This document shows, one piece after another, positions 7,412 to 15,315 of a stretch of 36,127 nt of DNA (the first letter of the stretch is position 1; each line of letters begins with the position of its first letter). The stretch lies in assembly GCA_018816945.1 (NCBI GenBank), contig JAHIVC010000060.1:1-36127 (forward strand). The letters run 5' to 3'. Position numbers and translations under genes: made by a program. The notes below the pieces were generated by a model. It was not told the origin of the DNA. It ran no database searches and worked only from the letters and a program-made list of their open reading frames with translations. The DNA comes from Bacteroidota bacterium. GTDB taxonomy: Bacteria > Bacteroidota > Bacteroidia > Bacteroidales > GCA-2711565.

Positions 7412-8455
7412 ATGAATTTACTGACGTTATCAGGATCTCCGCACGTACACGGAGATAGTTCAACAAAAAAAATCATGTATGGCGTTGTTATAGCCATGAT
7501 TCCTGCAATGCTTGTTTCCATTTATTTCTTTGGACTGGATGCAATTCGGGTTACTTTAATTTCGGTGATGGCCTGTCTCATCGTTGAGTGGGCGATCCAG
7601 AAATACTTGATTAAGGGGCCTGTTACCATTACAGATGGTTCGGCGATTGTGACAGGTATTTTACTGGCTTTTAACGTACCAAGTAATTTACCCTTAGGAA
7701 TTATTTTAATTGGAGCTTTTGTTTCAATCGGGATCGCAAAAATGTCGTTTGGTGGTTTGGGGAAAAATCCTTTTAACCCTGCTCTTGTTGGTAGGGTATT
7801 TTTGTTAATCTCATTTCCAGTACAAATGACATCCTGGCCAAAACCTGCTGCATTATTCAGTGGAATAGCCGATGCTGTCACCGGACCAACCCCTTTAGGG
7901 CATTTAAAAGAGGCTGTGAAAGCTGGCAGAACGGTACAGGATGTTCTGGAAAATGGTTCAAGCTGGGTTATGGATGGGGTTAGTTATTCTTATAAAATCC
8001 CGGGATATGTTGATCAGTTGATGGGTAATATGGGCGGTTCTCTGGGTGAGGTATCAGCCATTGCGTTAATATTGGGGGGTATTTATATGCTTTACCGTAA
8101 AATTATAACCTGGCATATCCCAACAGCTTACATCGGATCAGTAGTGATATTTAGTGGGATTCTTTGGATGATTAATCCTGATATTTATGTGAACCCCGGA
8201 TTTCATCTGGTAGCAGGAGGATTAATGTTAGGCGCGATTTTTATGGCAACGGATATGGTATCATCGCCCATGTCGTGGAAAGGGCAATTAATTTTTGGGT
8301 TAGGTTGTGGAGTGCTCACGGTTATTATCCGGATTTGGGGAGCATATCCCGAAGGCGTTTCCTTTGCTATCCTTATCATGAATGCTTTCGTTCCGCTAAT
8401 TAACCGAGGTATTAAACCTAAAAGATTTGGGGAGGTAGTTAAAAATGTCAAGTAA
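7412..8455 (+). CDS. rnfD: RnfD, membrane subunit of the Rnf complex
   Basis: 347-residue integral membrane subunit related to NqrB, with about 10 hydrophobic segments. It starts near a conserved LTLSGSPHVHG stretch (residues 4-14). The conserved GGLGKNPFNPALVGRVFL lies near 112-129. The covalent-flavin site, usually S/TGATPL, reads TGPTPL (about 158-163): the flavin-accepting Thr is kept but the preceding Ala is Pro. The gene overlaps rnfG by 11 bp, which implies coupled translation. Confidence 0.95.
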   Translation: MNLLTLSGSPHVHGDSSTKKIMYGVVIAMIPAMLVSIYFFGLDAIRVTLISVMACLIVEWAIQKYLIKGPVTITDGSAIVTGILLAFNVPSNLPLGIILIGAFVSIGIAKMSFGGLGKNPFNPALVGRVFLLISFPVQMTSWPKPAALFSGIADAVTGPTPLGHLKEAVKAGRTVQDVLENGSSWVMDGVSYSYKIPGYVDQLMGNMGGSLGEVSAIALILGGIYMLYRKIITWHIPTAYIGSVVIFSGILWMINPDIYVNPGFHLVAGGLMLGAIFMATDMVSSPMSWKGQLIFGLGCGVLTVIIRIWGAYPEGVSFAILIMNAFVPLINRGIKPKRFGEVVKNVK

Positions 8456-9023
8456 AAAAGAATCTTCATTTAAAAATATGCTGATTACATTGCTCGTAAT
8501 CACTGTCGTTGCAGGATTAGCACTTGGAGGAGTGTACAATGTTACAAAGGAACCAATTGCTCTTGCAAAAAAGGCTAAAGCCGAAGCAGCTATTAAAGCT
8601 GTAATCCCGGAATTTGATACCCTTCAGGTTTATAAAGTGGCCCTGGAAGATGGAACCGACTCGTTGGTTTTTAATCAGGGGTACAAAGATGGACAATTGG
8701 TTGGAACGGCCATTGAGACTTTCTCAAAAAATGGTTACGACCCAACACCGATCAGAGTTATGGTTGGATTTTCTGCTACCGGTGAAATCATTAATTCAGA
8801 GGTAATTGAGCAAAAAGAAACTCCCGGATTGGGCAGCAAAATGGCATCGGATAAGTTTAAAAATCAGTTCAATGGTAAAAATCCGACCGACTTTATGCTT
8901 AAAGTTAAAAAGGATGGTGGAAATGTTGATGCCATCACTGCTGCAACCATTAGTTCAAGGGCATATTGCGAGGCACTTCAAAAGGCTCATAGTACTTATC
9001 TTAAAGATGGAGGATCGAAATAA
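8445..9023 (+). CDS. rnfG: RnfG, FMN-binding subunit of the Rnf complex
   Basis: 192-residue subunit with one N-terminal transmembrane helix (about 11-31) and an FMN-binding domain outside the cytoplasm. The covalent-FMN motif is at about residues 164-172 as DAITAATISS; the common form has G where this has the first A, and the flavin-bearing Thr is kept. The EQKETPGLGSKM stretch (about 123-134) is also characteristic. The start lies inside the end of rnfD, with GGAGG (8431-8435) 9 bases upstream. Its TAA shares one base with the rnfE ATG. Confidence 0.95.
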   Translation: MSSKKESSFKNMLITLLVITVVAGLALGGVYNVTKEPIALAKKAKAEAAIKAVIPEFDTLQVYKVALEDGTDSLVFNQGYKDGQLVGTAIETFSKNGYDPTPIRVMVGFSATGEIINSEVIEQKETPGLGSKMASDKFKNQFNGKNPTDFMLKVKKDGGNVDAITAATISSRAYCEALQKAHSTYLKDGGSK

Positions 9024-9607
9024 TGAATCAGGTAGCTAATTTTACAAAAGGGCTTCTTAAAGAAAATCCAGTATTTGTTTTACTGTTGGGGATGTGCCCG
9101 ACTTTAGGGGTTACTTCAACGGCAGTGAACGGACTTGGTATGGGTTTAGCAACCACCTTTGTTCTGGTTTGTTCAAATATTGTGGTGTCGTTGGTTAAAA
9201 ATCAAATTCCTGATAAAGTACGGATCCCATCATTTATCGTAATAATTGCTTCTTTCGTGACCATCGTTGAACTAAGTATGCAGGCCTTCGTTCCTGCTTT
9301 GTTTGAGTCATTAGGTTTATTTATCCCTTTGATTGTTGTGAACTGCATTGTATTAGGAAGAGCTGAAGGTTTTGCTTCAAAAAACAATGTGTTCTCATCA
9401 ACATTGGATGGATTGGGAATGGGATTAGGTTTTGCTTTGGCATTGACAATTCTGGGGTCGGTTCGTGAAATACTTGGAAATGGTTCATTCTTCGGAATGA
9501 GATTTATGGAAGGGGATGCTATTTTGATTTTTGTACTGGCACCGGGTGCATTTATCGTTTTGGGTTATCTGATAGCCCTGATTAATAAACTAAGAAAAAC
9601 AGCTTAA
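9023..9607 (+). CDS. rnfE: RnfE, membrane subunit of the Rnf complex
   Basis: 194-residue integral membrane subunit homologous to NqrD, with six predicted transmembrane helices. It contains the family's LGMCPTLGVTS near residues 22-32 and NCIVLGRAEGFASKN near 110-124, which with the matching RnfA segment holds a membrane-embedded iron site in this family. The ATG overlaps the rnfG stop by one base. GGAGG (9009-9013) lies 9 bases upstream, inside rnfG. rnfA follows after 10 bases. Confidence 0.95.
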   Translation: MNQVANFTKGLLKENPVFVLLLGMCPTLGVTSTAVNGLGMGLATTFVLVCSNIVVSLVKNQIPDKVRIPSFIVIIASFVTIVELSMQAFVPALFESLGLFIPLIVVNCIVLGRAEGFASKNNVFSSTLDGLGMGLGFALALTILGSVREILGNGSFFGMRFMEGDAILIFVLAPGAFIVLGYLIALINKLRKTA

Positions 9608-9617
9608 TCTATTCGTT

Positions 9618-10190
9618 ATGGAATATATTCTCATATTAATAAGTGCCATATTCGTAAGTAATATTGTACTGAGCCAGTTTCTGGGCATCTGCCCGTTTTT
9701 AGGTGTTTCAGGCAAAGTATCCACTTCAATTGGAATGGGTGCGGCGGTATTATTCGTAATGACTATTGCTACCATAGTAACCTGGCTGATCCAGCATTAT
9801 ATCCTCATTCCATTTGGGATCACCTTTTTACAAACCATATTCTTTATTCTTGTCATTGCTGCTTTGGTGCAGATGGTTGAACTTATTTTGAAGAAAGTAA
9901 GTCCTCCTTTATATCAGGCATTGGGAATATTCCTGCCATTAATCACCACTAATTGCGCTGTTTTAGGGATAGCCATTCAAACCGTTGCAAAAGACTTTGC
10001 TTTGCTTCCGGGGGTCGTTTTTGCCATTGCCAATGCAATTGGATTTTCACTGGCTATGATCATTTTTGCCGGTATTCGAGAGCATTTGGTATTGATGAAG
10101 GTTCCTTCCGGAATGAAAGGTGTTCCTATTGCCTTAGTAACAGCCGGGATTCTCGCCATGGCATTTATGGGATTTTCTGGATTGGTTTAA
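9618..10190 (+). CDS. rnfA: RnfA, membrane subunit of the Rnf complex
   Basis: 190-residue integral membrane protein, homologous to NqrE and similar in plan to RnfE (six helices, inverted topology). Typical segments are FVSNIVLSQFLGICPFLGVS near residues 12-31 and TTNCAVLGIA near 109-118; the cysteines here are the expected iron ligands shared with RnfE. It is the last gene of the operon. No Shine-Dalgarno is visible before its ATG, unlike rnfB, rnfC, rnfG and rnfE. A nested hairpin and T-run lie about 90 bases after the stop. Confidence 0.95.
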   Translation: MEYILILISAIFVSNIVLSQFLGICPFLGVSGKVSTSIGMGAAVLFVMTIATIVTWLIQHYILIPFGITFLQTIFFILVIAALVQMVELILKKVSPPLYQALGIFLPLITTNCAVLGIAIQTVAKDFALLPGVVFAIANAIGFSLAMIIFAGIREHLVLMKVPSGMKGVPIALVTAGILAMAFMGFSGLV

Positions 10191-10279
10191 TTATTTTCGA
10201 TTTTTTATTTTTTATTGATTATTGGGAACTTTTGATTGTCAATTTTCGATTTTCGATTTTTGATTGAAGAAAATTTCTC

Positions 10280-10330
10280 ATGCTGAACTTGACTGCCGGA
10301 ATGCAGTTTTATTTCAGCATCTATTTTTTA
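10280..10330 (+). terminator. Nested hairpin with T-rich tail after the rnf operon
   Basis: Outer arms ATGCTGAA (10280-10287) and TTCAGCAT (10313-10320) enclose an inner stem ACTGC/GCAGT with a CGGAAT loop, and CTATTTTTTAA follows. This could end rnf transcription. The TGCTGAA...TTCAGCA arms also resemble hairpin repeats scattered between genes in many environmental bacteria, so it may be a repeat. The DNA before it (10191-10270) is low-complexity TTTTCGATTT repeats. Confidence 0.5.
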
Positions 10331-10474
10331 ATTATGTTTGTAATGACGATCAATAGTTAGTAAATTGTCTTTGTCAAATTCTTGGTTAATTAGCATTATT
10401 CAATAATAAATAATCATTCAAAAATCATTCGTACCTTTATTAATCATTAATTAATAAAAAATAATCAATCATCA

Positions 10475-11146
10475 ATGTATCAGCCCATCATCGAAATCGA
10501 TAACATTCCTGTTTACCAGAAAAACATTTTAATTCTGAGCAATGTAAGTTTTCAGATTTTTCCCGGGGAGCATGTGTATTTAATCGGGCGAACAGGAAGT
10601 GGGAAAAGTAGTTTGTTGAAAACTTTGTATGCCGATATTCCTGTTATGGATGGCCATGCGATTGTTGCCGGATATGATTTGCGAAAGTTAAAAAACAAGG
10701 AAGTCCCTTATTTAAGAAGAAAATTAGGAATTATTTTTCAGGATTTTCAACTGTTGATGGATCGTTCGGTAAACGAAAATCTGATCTTTTTGATGAAAGC
10801 CAGTGGCTGGAAGGACAAACGGGAAATGCAGGATCAATTGCAGGATGTATTAGTGAAAGTTGGATTGGGAACCAAAGGTTTTAAAATGCCGAATCAGTTA
10901 TCTGGCGGAGAGCAGCAGCGCGTTGCAATAGCAAGGGCTCTAATCAATAATCCTGAGGTGATCATAGCCGATGAACCCACCGGAAATCTCGATCCGGAAA
11001 CTTCATTCGGGATTGTTCGCTTACTCAAAGAAATTAGTGAATCGGGAAAATCAGTCTTAATGGCAACCCATAATTATTCCCTGATAGAAAAATATCCTTC
11101 GCGCATTTTGAAATGTGAAGACGGGAGAGTTTATTCCTCAACCTAA
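10475..11146 (+). CDS. ftsE: Cell-division ABC transporter ATP-binding protein FtsE
   Basis: 223-residue cytoplasmic ATPase of the ABC superfamily. With FtsX it regulates peptidoglycan hydrolases at the division site. Walker A is GRTGSGKS (38-45), Q-loop FQDF (88-91), signature LSGGEQQR (142-149), Walker B VIIADE (162-167) and the switch His in ATHN near 197. Length and the ADEPTGNLDP stretch fit FtsE/LolD-type ATPases; the order of motifs and absence of a membrane partner match FtsE as usually annotated in Bacteroidota. ftsX is not adjacent, so assignment over another small ABC ATPase rests on sequence alone. Its last 9 bases overlap the end of the convergent glycosyltransferase gene. Confidence 0.85.
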   Translation: MYQPIIEIDNIPVYQKNILILSNVSFQIFPGEHVYLIGRTGSGKSSLLKTLYADIPVMDGHAIVAGYDLRKLKNKEVPYLRRKLGIIFQDFQLLMDRSVNENLIFLMKASGWKDKREMQDQLQDVLVKVGLGTKGFKMPNQLSGGEQQRVAIARALINNPEVIIADEPTGNLDPETSFGIVRLLKEISESGKSVLMATHNYSLIEKYPSRILKCEDGRVYSST

Positions 11147-12265
11147 AAGACCAATAATTATTTCAGCATTTTTTTTGTTCGAATATATGATTGGGAGGTG
11201 TTTCATCCGCTCATCTATAAGAAGCTTAGAAAATTCCTGATCCTTTATCTTCTTAATCAAGCCTAAGATTTCTATAGGTTTTTCAGCCGTAAGGCAGAGG
11301 ATATGAAGCCGGCTTCCATCCAGCATTTTTTCATTTGCAATACAAAACCTGCCATAATTAAGGGCATACAAAAGCTTTAATTTCAATCCTGTCGATTGAA
11401 ACGTGAACATTAAATTCATTTGTGCATCTTGGATTAACTTTATCAGTTCCTGGTTGTCCGGGTTTTTGATGATGCTGATATGCGGATATTTCGAGACCAA
11501 GTTGATCAATTGTTTGTCGGGATTAAACCCGGCAATTTTCAATGGATAATTCGTTTTGCTAAAAACTTTCTTTATTAAAAATCGAACGGCTTTTGCATTT
11601 TCTGCAATGCTCAAATTCCCATGATATAAAGCATAATCGCCTTTACCCGGGATAATTCCGGGTTCATCGCCGGGATAAAAACCGGGCAATAAAATTACCT
11701 TATGAGTGGTGAAAATATCCTGTAAATAATATTTATCCTTATCGGTAATCGCGAGAATAATATTCGCGTGCCTGATAATAGGTTGGTAAGATTTTAACTT
11801 AATACTTTCACAAAGAAAATAAGGTTTTTCAAATAATTTCCGGCTTGCCCAAAACAGTTGAAAATAATAATGATGCTCGATGTTGCAAGGACGGAATATC
11901 TTTAATCTTTTCGCAAGTTGGGGATGGTTTAAGAGTGAAGTGGTATGTATTCCTTCAAATAAAATGGGATAATCATTTTTTAACAGGTTCTCAAGCAGTA
12001 GCTGCGATTCACGGCTTTTTACGATATAGGGTTTAAGACTAAAAAATGATTTCCACCCCGTTGTTCTGGGATAATAATTTATTGTATCGCAAAGCTTATT
12101 CAGTTCATCGCCGGGTGTTAATTCATTTTTATAAAAGCAATGCAAATGGATTTTAACACCCCGATCATGAAGGGCTTTTATTTTGTAATACACGTCAATT
12201 ACACCCCCGTAATTTGCTGGAAACGGGATATCAAAAGAAATGATATTTAGGTGCTTATCCGGCAT
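11138..12265 (-). CDS. Glycosyltransferase, group 1/GT4-like
   Basis: About 375-residue GT-B-type glycosyltransferase. The open frame reaches a TTG at 12274, but the ATG at 12265 gives a normal beginning (MPDKHLNIISFDIPFPANYGG). The N-terminal half has a Rossmann-like start with the GGV...Y pattern of group 1 enzymes. The C-terminal half begins near YALYHGNLSIAENAKA and has the KIAGFNPD strand typical of the nucleotide-sugar domain. Donor and acceptor are unknown. The first 11 bases overlap the end of the upstream glycosyltransferase gene, so the pair is co-transcribed and may act on the same glycan. The 3' end overlaps that of ftsE. Confidence 0.78.
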   Translation of the reverse strand: MPDKHLNIISFDIPFPANYGGVIDVYYKIKALHDRGVKIHLHCFYKNELTPGDELNKLCDTINYYPRTTGWKSFFSLKPYIVKSRESQLLLENLLKNDYPILFEGIHTTSLLNHPQLAKRLKIFRPCNIEHHYYFQLFWASRKLFEKPYFLCESIKLKSYQPIIRHANIILAITDKDKYYLQDIFTTHKVILLPGFYPGDEPGIIPGKGDYALYHGNLSIAENAKAVRFLIKKVFSKTNYPLKIAGFNPDKQLINLVSKYPHISIIKNPDNQELIKLIQDAQMNLMFTFQSTGLKLKLLYALNYGRFCIANEKMLDGSRLHILCLTAEKPIEILGLIKKIKDQEFSKLLIDERMKHLPIIYSNKKNAEIIIGLLG

Positions 12266-13373
12266 ATTTGTCAAATATACGAATCAATTGTGATTTTTCA
12301 TTTTCCCAATTAAGTTCTTTTGAAGCTTTTAAGGTATTGGTTTTGTATTTCTTAAGTTGGTCTACATCTTTAAGCATTGAATTTATTCGATCAGCAATAT
12401 GCTCCGGGTCATGATTCTCGATGCATTCTCCGATTTCATATTTTTCAACGATGCATTTAATTTCGACCAGTGGAGAACAAAGAACCGGGATTCCGGCATG
12501 GATATAATCAAAAATTTTATTTGGCAAACTATAACGGTAATTAAGGTTGGTGTCTTTATCGATACTGATGCCCAAATTTGCATGTCGGGTAAACTGTTGA
12601 AGTTTTTCGAGCGATTGTTTGGGAATGAATTTGATTTTTTCTTGTAGATTAAGGGTATTTACCTTTTGTTTTATCAAAGGAATAACATCTCCATCACCGA
12701 TGAGGATAAGTATTGCCTCATCAACAAAAATCATAGCTTCGATAAGTTCCTCGATGCCACGGTCGATGTTTAAACCTGATCCCTGAATTAAAATTATTTT
12801 TTGATTTTCGGGCAGTCCTAAATCTTTTTTTGAAAGATGGAAGGAGGTTTTATGGTTCATGGGAATATTTCGAACTACACTTGCCTTAATTCCATATTCT
12901 TCTTCAAACAATAGGGCTATTGATGAATTAACAGTAATTATTTCTTTTAATTTGGGCAGAATAAAGCGCTCAATGTTTTTCCAAATTTTTTTTACAGTCT
13001 TTCTATTTGCAAGTTCCGGGGTTTCAGTAAAATATTCGTGACTGTCGAAAACAATCGGAATCCTTTTTAGTTTATGGATGATGAAATTGGGAAGAAGGGT
13101 ATCCAGATCGTTTGAGAACAGCACATCAGCCGAACGAAACAGCAAAAGAAAAAAAAGCCGGAGATTGTATTCTGCATAAAAAAACGGGCCCTTTTCAATA
13201 AGCAACCTCATTCGATGGGTTTTGTAATCTCTTGGAGCTAGCCTTAAACTGTTGCTTTTATGACGACCAACTAAAATGACCTCAAAACCCATTTGATGCA
13301 TGGTTAGGCAACTGCGGTGCACACGCTGATCGGTAACCAAATCATTAATCACTGAAACGATTATTTTTTTCAT
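12255..13373 (-). CDS. Glycosyltransferase family 4-like protein
   Basis: 372-residue GT-B enzyme. An open frame continues to 13502, but that extension translates a palindromic repeat; the ATG at 13373 gives the natural start MKKIIVSVINDLVTDQRVHR, characteristic of these enzymes. Seen features: HEYF near residue 115, the donor-domain strand IILIQGSGLNIDRGIEELIEAM, GDGD near 240, and the acidic/loop part SLPNKIFDYIHAGIPVLCSP (about 306-325), the family's nucleotide-sugar binding site. Product and acceptor are unknown. First gene of a two-gene glycosyltransferase unit, divergent from murB. Confidence 0.82.
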   Translation of the reverse strand: MKKIIVSVINDLVTDQRVHRSCLTMHQMGFEVILVGRHKSNSLRLAPRDYKTHRMRLLIEKGPFFYAEYNLRLFFLLLFRSADVLFSNDLDTLLPNFIIHKLKRIPIVFDSHEYFTETPELANRKTVKKIWKNIERFILPKLKEIITVNSSIALLFEEEYGIKASVVRNIPMNHKTSFHLSKKDLGLPENQKIILIQGSGLNIDRGIEELIEAMIFVDEAILILIGDGDVIPLIKQKVNTLNLQEKIKFIPKQSLEKLQQFTRHANLGISIDKDTNLNYRYSLPNKIFDYIHAGIPVLCSPLVEIKCIVEKYEIGECIENHDPEHIADRINSMLKDVDQLKKYKTNTLKASKELNWENEKSQLIRIFDKYAG

Positions 13374-13401
13374 TCCCTGGGTTTGACAGGCTAATTTAAG
13401 A

Positions 13402-13508
13402 TTTATTCGTGAAACTAATTTTTTATAATCCGCCAGTTGGCGGAGCAATAAAAAATCTAAGTGAAACGAAGGGATGGCGTCCCAAAATTTTAGGGATGCC
13501 ATCCCTTC
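13402..13508. repeat. Modular palindromic repeat, copy A
   Basis: The left arm TTTATTCGTGAAACTA plus TTTTTTATAA (13402-13428) and right arm ATAAAAAATCTAAGTGAAACGAA (13448-13470, here given in two parts: ATAAAAAATC and TAAGTGAAACGAA) are imperfect inverted repeats. Between them is a hairpin TCCGCC-AGTT-GGCGGA (13429-13444). A second, longer hairpin follows: GAAGGGATGGC (13468-13478) with GCCATCCCTTC (13498-13508), plus a G-T pair and four more pairs inside. The scaffold recurs at 23114-23198 with different hairpins. It lies between divergent glycosyltransferase and murB genes. Confidence 0.8.
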
Positions 13509-13553
13509 ATGTTTTTGAAATGATTAGGTAGCCGAATTTCAATCCAAATGGAT

Positions 13554-13561
13554 TATCTTTG
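13554..13561 (+). promoter_or_regulatory. murB: Promoter -7 element (TATCTTTG) for murB
   Basis: Exact TAnnTTTG match 17 bases before the ATG at 13579, so the leader would be only about 10 bases. No TTTG stands at the usual 19-21 base distance upstream. Confidence 0.4.
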
Positions 13562-13578
13562 GCTTAACAAAATTGACC

Positions 13579-14592
13579 ATGAATATTTTATCCAGCTTTT
13601 CTATAAAAAACTTAAATACCTTTCAAATTGATTGTAAAGCAAAATATTTTGTAGAAGTTGGATCACAACCTGAGATCCAGGAATTGAAATTGCTGGAAAT
13701 ATTCAGGAATGAGAATGTATTCATTTTGGGTGGTGGAAGCAATGTTTTATTTACAAAAGATTTTGATGGACTAATTATTCATCCTGTTTTTAAAGGGATT
13801 GAAGTTGATGCTGAAAGCTCAGAGCTCATTATCCTGAAAATTGGAGCAGGAGAAATTTGGGAAGAATTGGTTGATTTTACAGTAAAAAATGGTTGGTCGG
13901 GCATTGAAAATCTTGCTGCCATTCCCGGAAGTGTTGGTGCAGCTCCTATTCAGAATATCGGGGCTTATGGGGTTGAATTAAAAGATGTTTTTGAATCATT
14001 GACTGCAATTGATTTACAAGATGGGAGCATCGTAACATTTAAGAGAGAGGAATGTAACTTTGCATATAGGAATAGTATTTTTAAATCAGAGTTTAAAAAT
14101 AGATTCTTAATTATGGACGTTTCTCTGCGTTTAAACAAAAATGCAAAGCCAAATATTGAATACGAAGCACTCAGTATGTTCCTTGAAAATGAGCATCTTG
14201 ATCCTGGTCTTGAAAATGTATACAGGGCGATTATTAACATCCGTGCTTCAAAATTACCTGATCCAAAACAAATTGGTAATGTTGGTAGTTTTTATAAAAA
14301 TCCGGTTGTTGAACATGATAAATTTGCCGAATTGAATTCTAAATTTCCGGAAATAAAATATTTCCCTCAACCAAAAGGTGCCTCGAAATTAGCAGCAGCC
14401 TGGCTGATTGAATCGTGCGGTTGGAAAGGAAAAAGAATCGGACAAGTTGGGGTTCACGATAAACAGGCGTTGGTTTTGGTAAACCATGGTGGAGGTGATG
14501 GTAGTCAAATTCTATCGTTGTCAAATTTAATTATTGAGAGCGTAAATCAAAAATTTGGAATTCAACTTGAACCTGAAGTAAATATTCTCTGA
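13579..14592 (+). CDS. murB: UDP-N-acetylmuramate dehydrogenase (UDP-N-acetylenolpyruvoylglucosamine reductase)
   Basis: FAD enzyme of peptidoglycan synthesis that reduces UDP-GlcNAc-enolpyruvate to UDP-MurNAc with NADPH. 337 residues, matching the E. coli-type (type I) protein of about 342. FAD-binding motifs are ILGGGSNVLF (49-58) and IPGSVGAAPIQNIGAYG (115-131). Catalytic residues by family comparison: Arg164 in YRNS, the proton-donor Ser237 in GSFYKNP, and Glu333 in LEPEV near the C terminus. The ATG at 13579 is preferred over an in-frame TTG at 13573. It is monocistronic in appearance; a well-formed promoter for the next gene pair follows its stop. Confidence 0.97.
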   Translation: MNILSSFSIKNLNTFQIDCKAKYFVEVGSQPEIQELKLLEIFRNENVFILGGGSNVLFTKDFDGLIIHPVFKGIEVDAESSELIILKIGAGEIWEELVDFTVKNGWSGIENLAAIPGSVGAAPIQNIGAYGVELKDVFESLTAIDLQDGSIVTFKREECNFAYRNSIFKSEFKNRFLIMDVSLRLNKNAKPNIEYEALSMFLENEHLDPGLENVYRAIINIRASKLPDPKQIGNVGSFYKNPVVEHDKFAELNSKFPEIKYFPQPKGASKLAAAWLIESCGWKGKRIGQVGVHDKQALVLVNHGGGDGSQILSLSNLIIESVNQKFGIQLEPEVNIL

Positions 14593-14606
14593 GAATTCAG
14601 CTTCTT

Positions 14607-14637
14607 TTTGAAATCAGGACGGATTAGCTTATATTTG
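14607..14637 (+). promoter_or_regulatory. Promoter (TTTG, 19 bases, TATATTTG) for the DUF2752-TM2 pair
   Basis: TTTG at 14607-14610 and TATATTTG at 14630-14637 are separated by 19 bases, the spacing of Bacteroidota housekeeping promoters. The DUF2752 ATG is 29 bases downstream. A five-codon mini-frame (14653-14670) ends by overlapping that ATG; it is probably chance. Confidence 0.6.
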
Positions 14638-14666
14638 TTACTGACAGCAATAATGGGTATAGTAAA

Positions 14667-14978
14667 ATGAGGAATATATATTTATTCATCCGAAATAATC
14701 TGGAAGTTAGTTTTTGGATTTTCGCTATCATTTTGCTTGCATTTTCTAATCCCCATGAAAAACATTACAGTTTATGTTTATTTGATCAGATGGGATTTCA
14801 ATATTGCCCAGGATGTGGCATTGGCCATTCAATTTCTTATTTTTTTCATGGAAAGATAACCGCATCTTTTCAGGCTCATCCATTAGGGATGATTGCTACT
14901 GTAATCATTCTGTATCGAATTTTTCAATTAACAATTCTTAAAAAAACAAACCCTTATAAAATTTCGAACCATGGCTAA
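14667..14978 (+). CDS. DUF2752 domain membrane protein
   Basis: Small membrane protein of 103 residues. One transmembrane helix lies near 12-27 and a second near 72-92. Between them is the DUF2752 hallmark CPGCGIGHS (Cys47, Cys50) followed by the FxAHPLG motif near residues 72-78. Function is unknown. It overlaps the TM2-domain gene by 8 bp; in Bacteroidota these two families are commonly neighbours, which suggests a joint role in the membrane. Confidence 0.85.
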   Translation: MRNIYLFIRNNLEVSFWIFAIILLAFSNPHEKHYSLCLFDQMGFQYCPGCGIGHSISYFFHGKITASFQAHPLGMIATVIILYRIFQLTILKKTNPYKISNHG

Positions 14979-15315
14979 TATTCTTCAATTTATGCCCGAA
15001 CTTACCGGATTTGAGCTCCAGTATGTTCAATCAATAACCGCTGATTATGACGAAGCAAAACTTTTAAAGTTTGCTAATATTTATCGTTCACGTCGCAAAG
15101 ATCCTCAATTAATTTTATTAACCACTTTGCTTGGATTTGTAGTTTTAGCTGGTGTACAGCGATTCATTTTAGGGCAAATAGGAATGGGCATTCTTTATTT
15201 ATTTACCGGAGGACTTTGTTTGATTGGGACAATTGTTGACTTGGTCAATTACCAGGATTTGGCATTTCAATATAATCAAAGAATGGCCAATGAGGTTAAA
15301 ATGTATATGAATTAG
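14971..15315 (+). CDS. TM2 domain-containing membrane protein
   Basis: 114-residue protein with a soluble, charged N-terminal part (1-47) and a TM2 domain: two hydrophobic helices (about 48-66 and 71-90) joined by the short turn [13 protein letters not shown], ending near [12 protein letters not shown]2 proteins have no settled molecular role. It is translated from within the end of the DUF2752 gene. Its last 4 bases overlap the end of the convergent pyrD. Confidence 0.85.
   Translation: MANILQFMPELTGFELQYVQSITADYDEAKLLKFANIYRSRRKDPQLILLTTLLGFVVLAGVQRFILGQIGMGILYLFTGGLCLIGTIVDLVNYQDLAFQYNQRMANEVKMYMN

Noticed and set aside
10191-10267. Coding or structured RNA region after rnfA
   Set aside because: It is low-complexity TTTTCGATTT repetition; the open frame there is a shadow of rnfA.
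13374-13502. N-terminal extension of 43 codons on the GT4-like glycosyltransferase frame
   Set aside because: It translates the palindromic repeat at 13402-13508, and the ATG at 13373 gives the typical family start.
14653-14670. Five-codon upstream frame overlapping the DUF2752 start (possible leader peptide)
   Set aside because: Too short, without regulatory codons or alternative hairpins around it.
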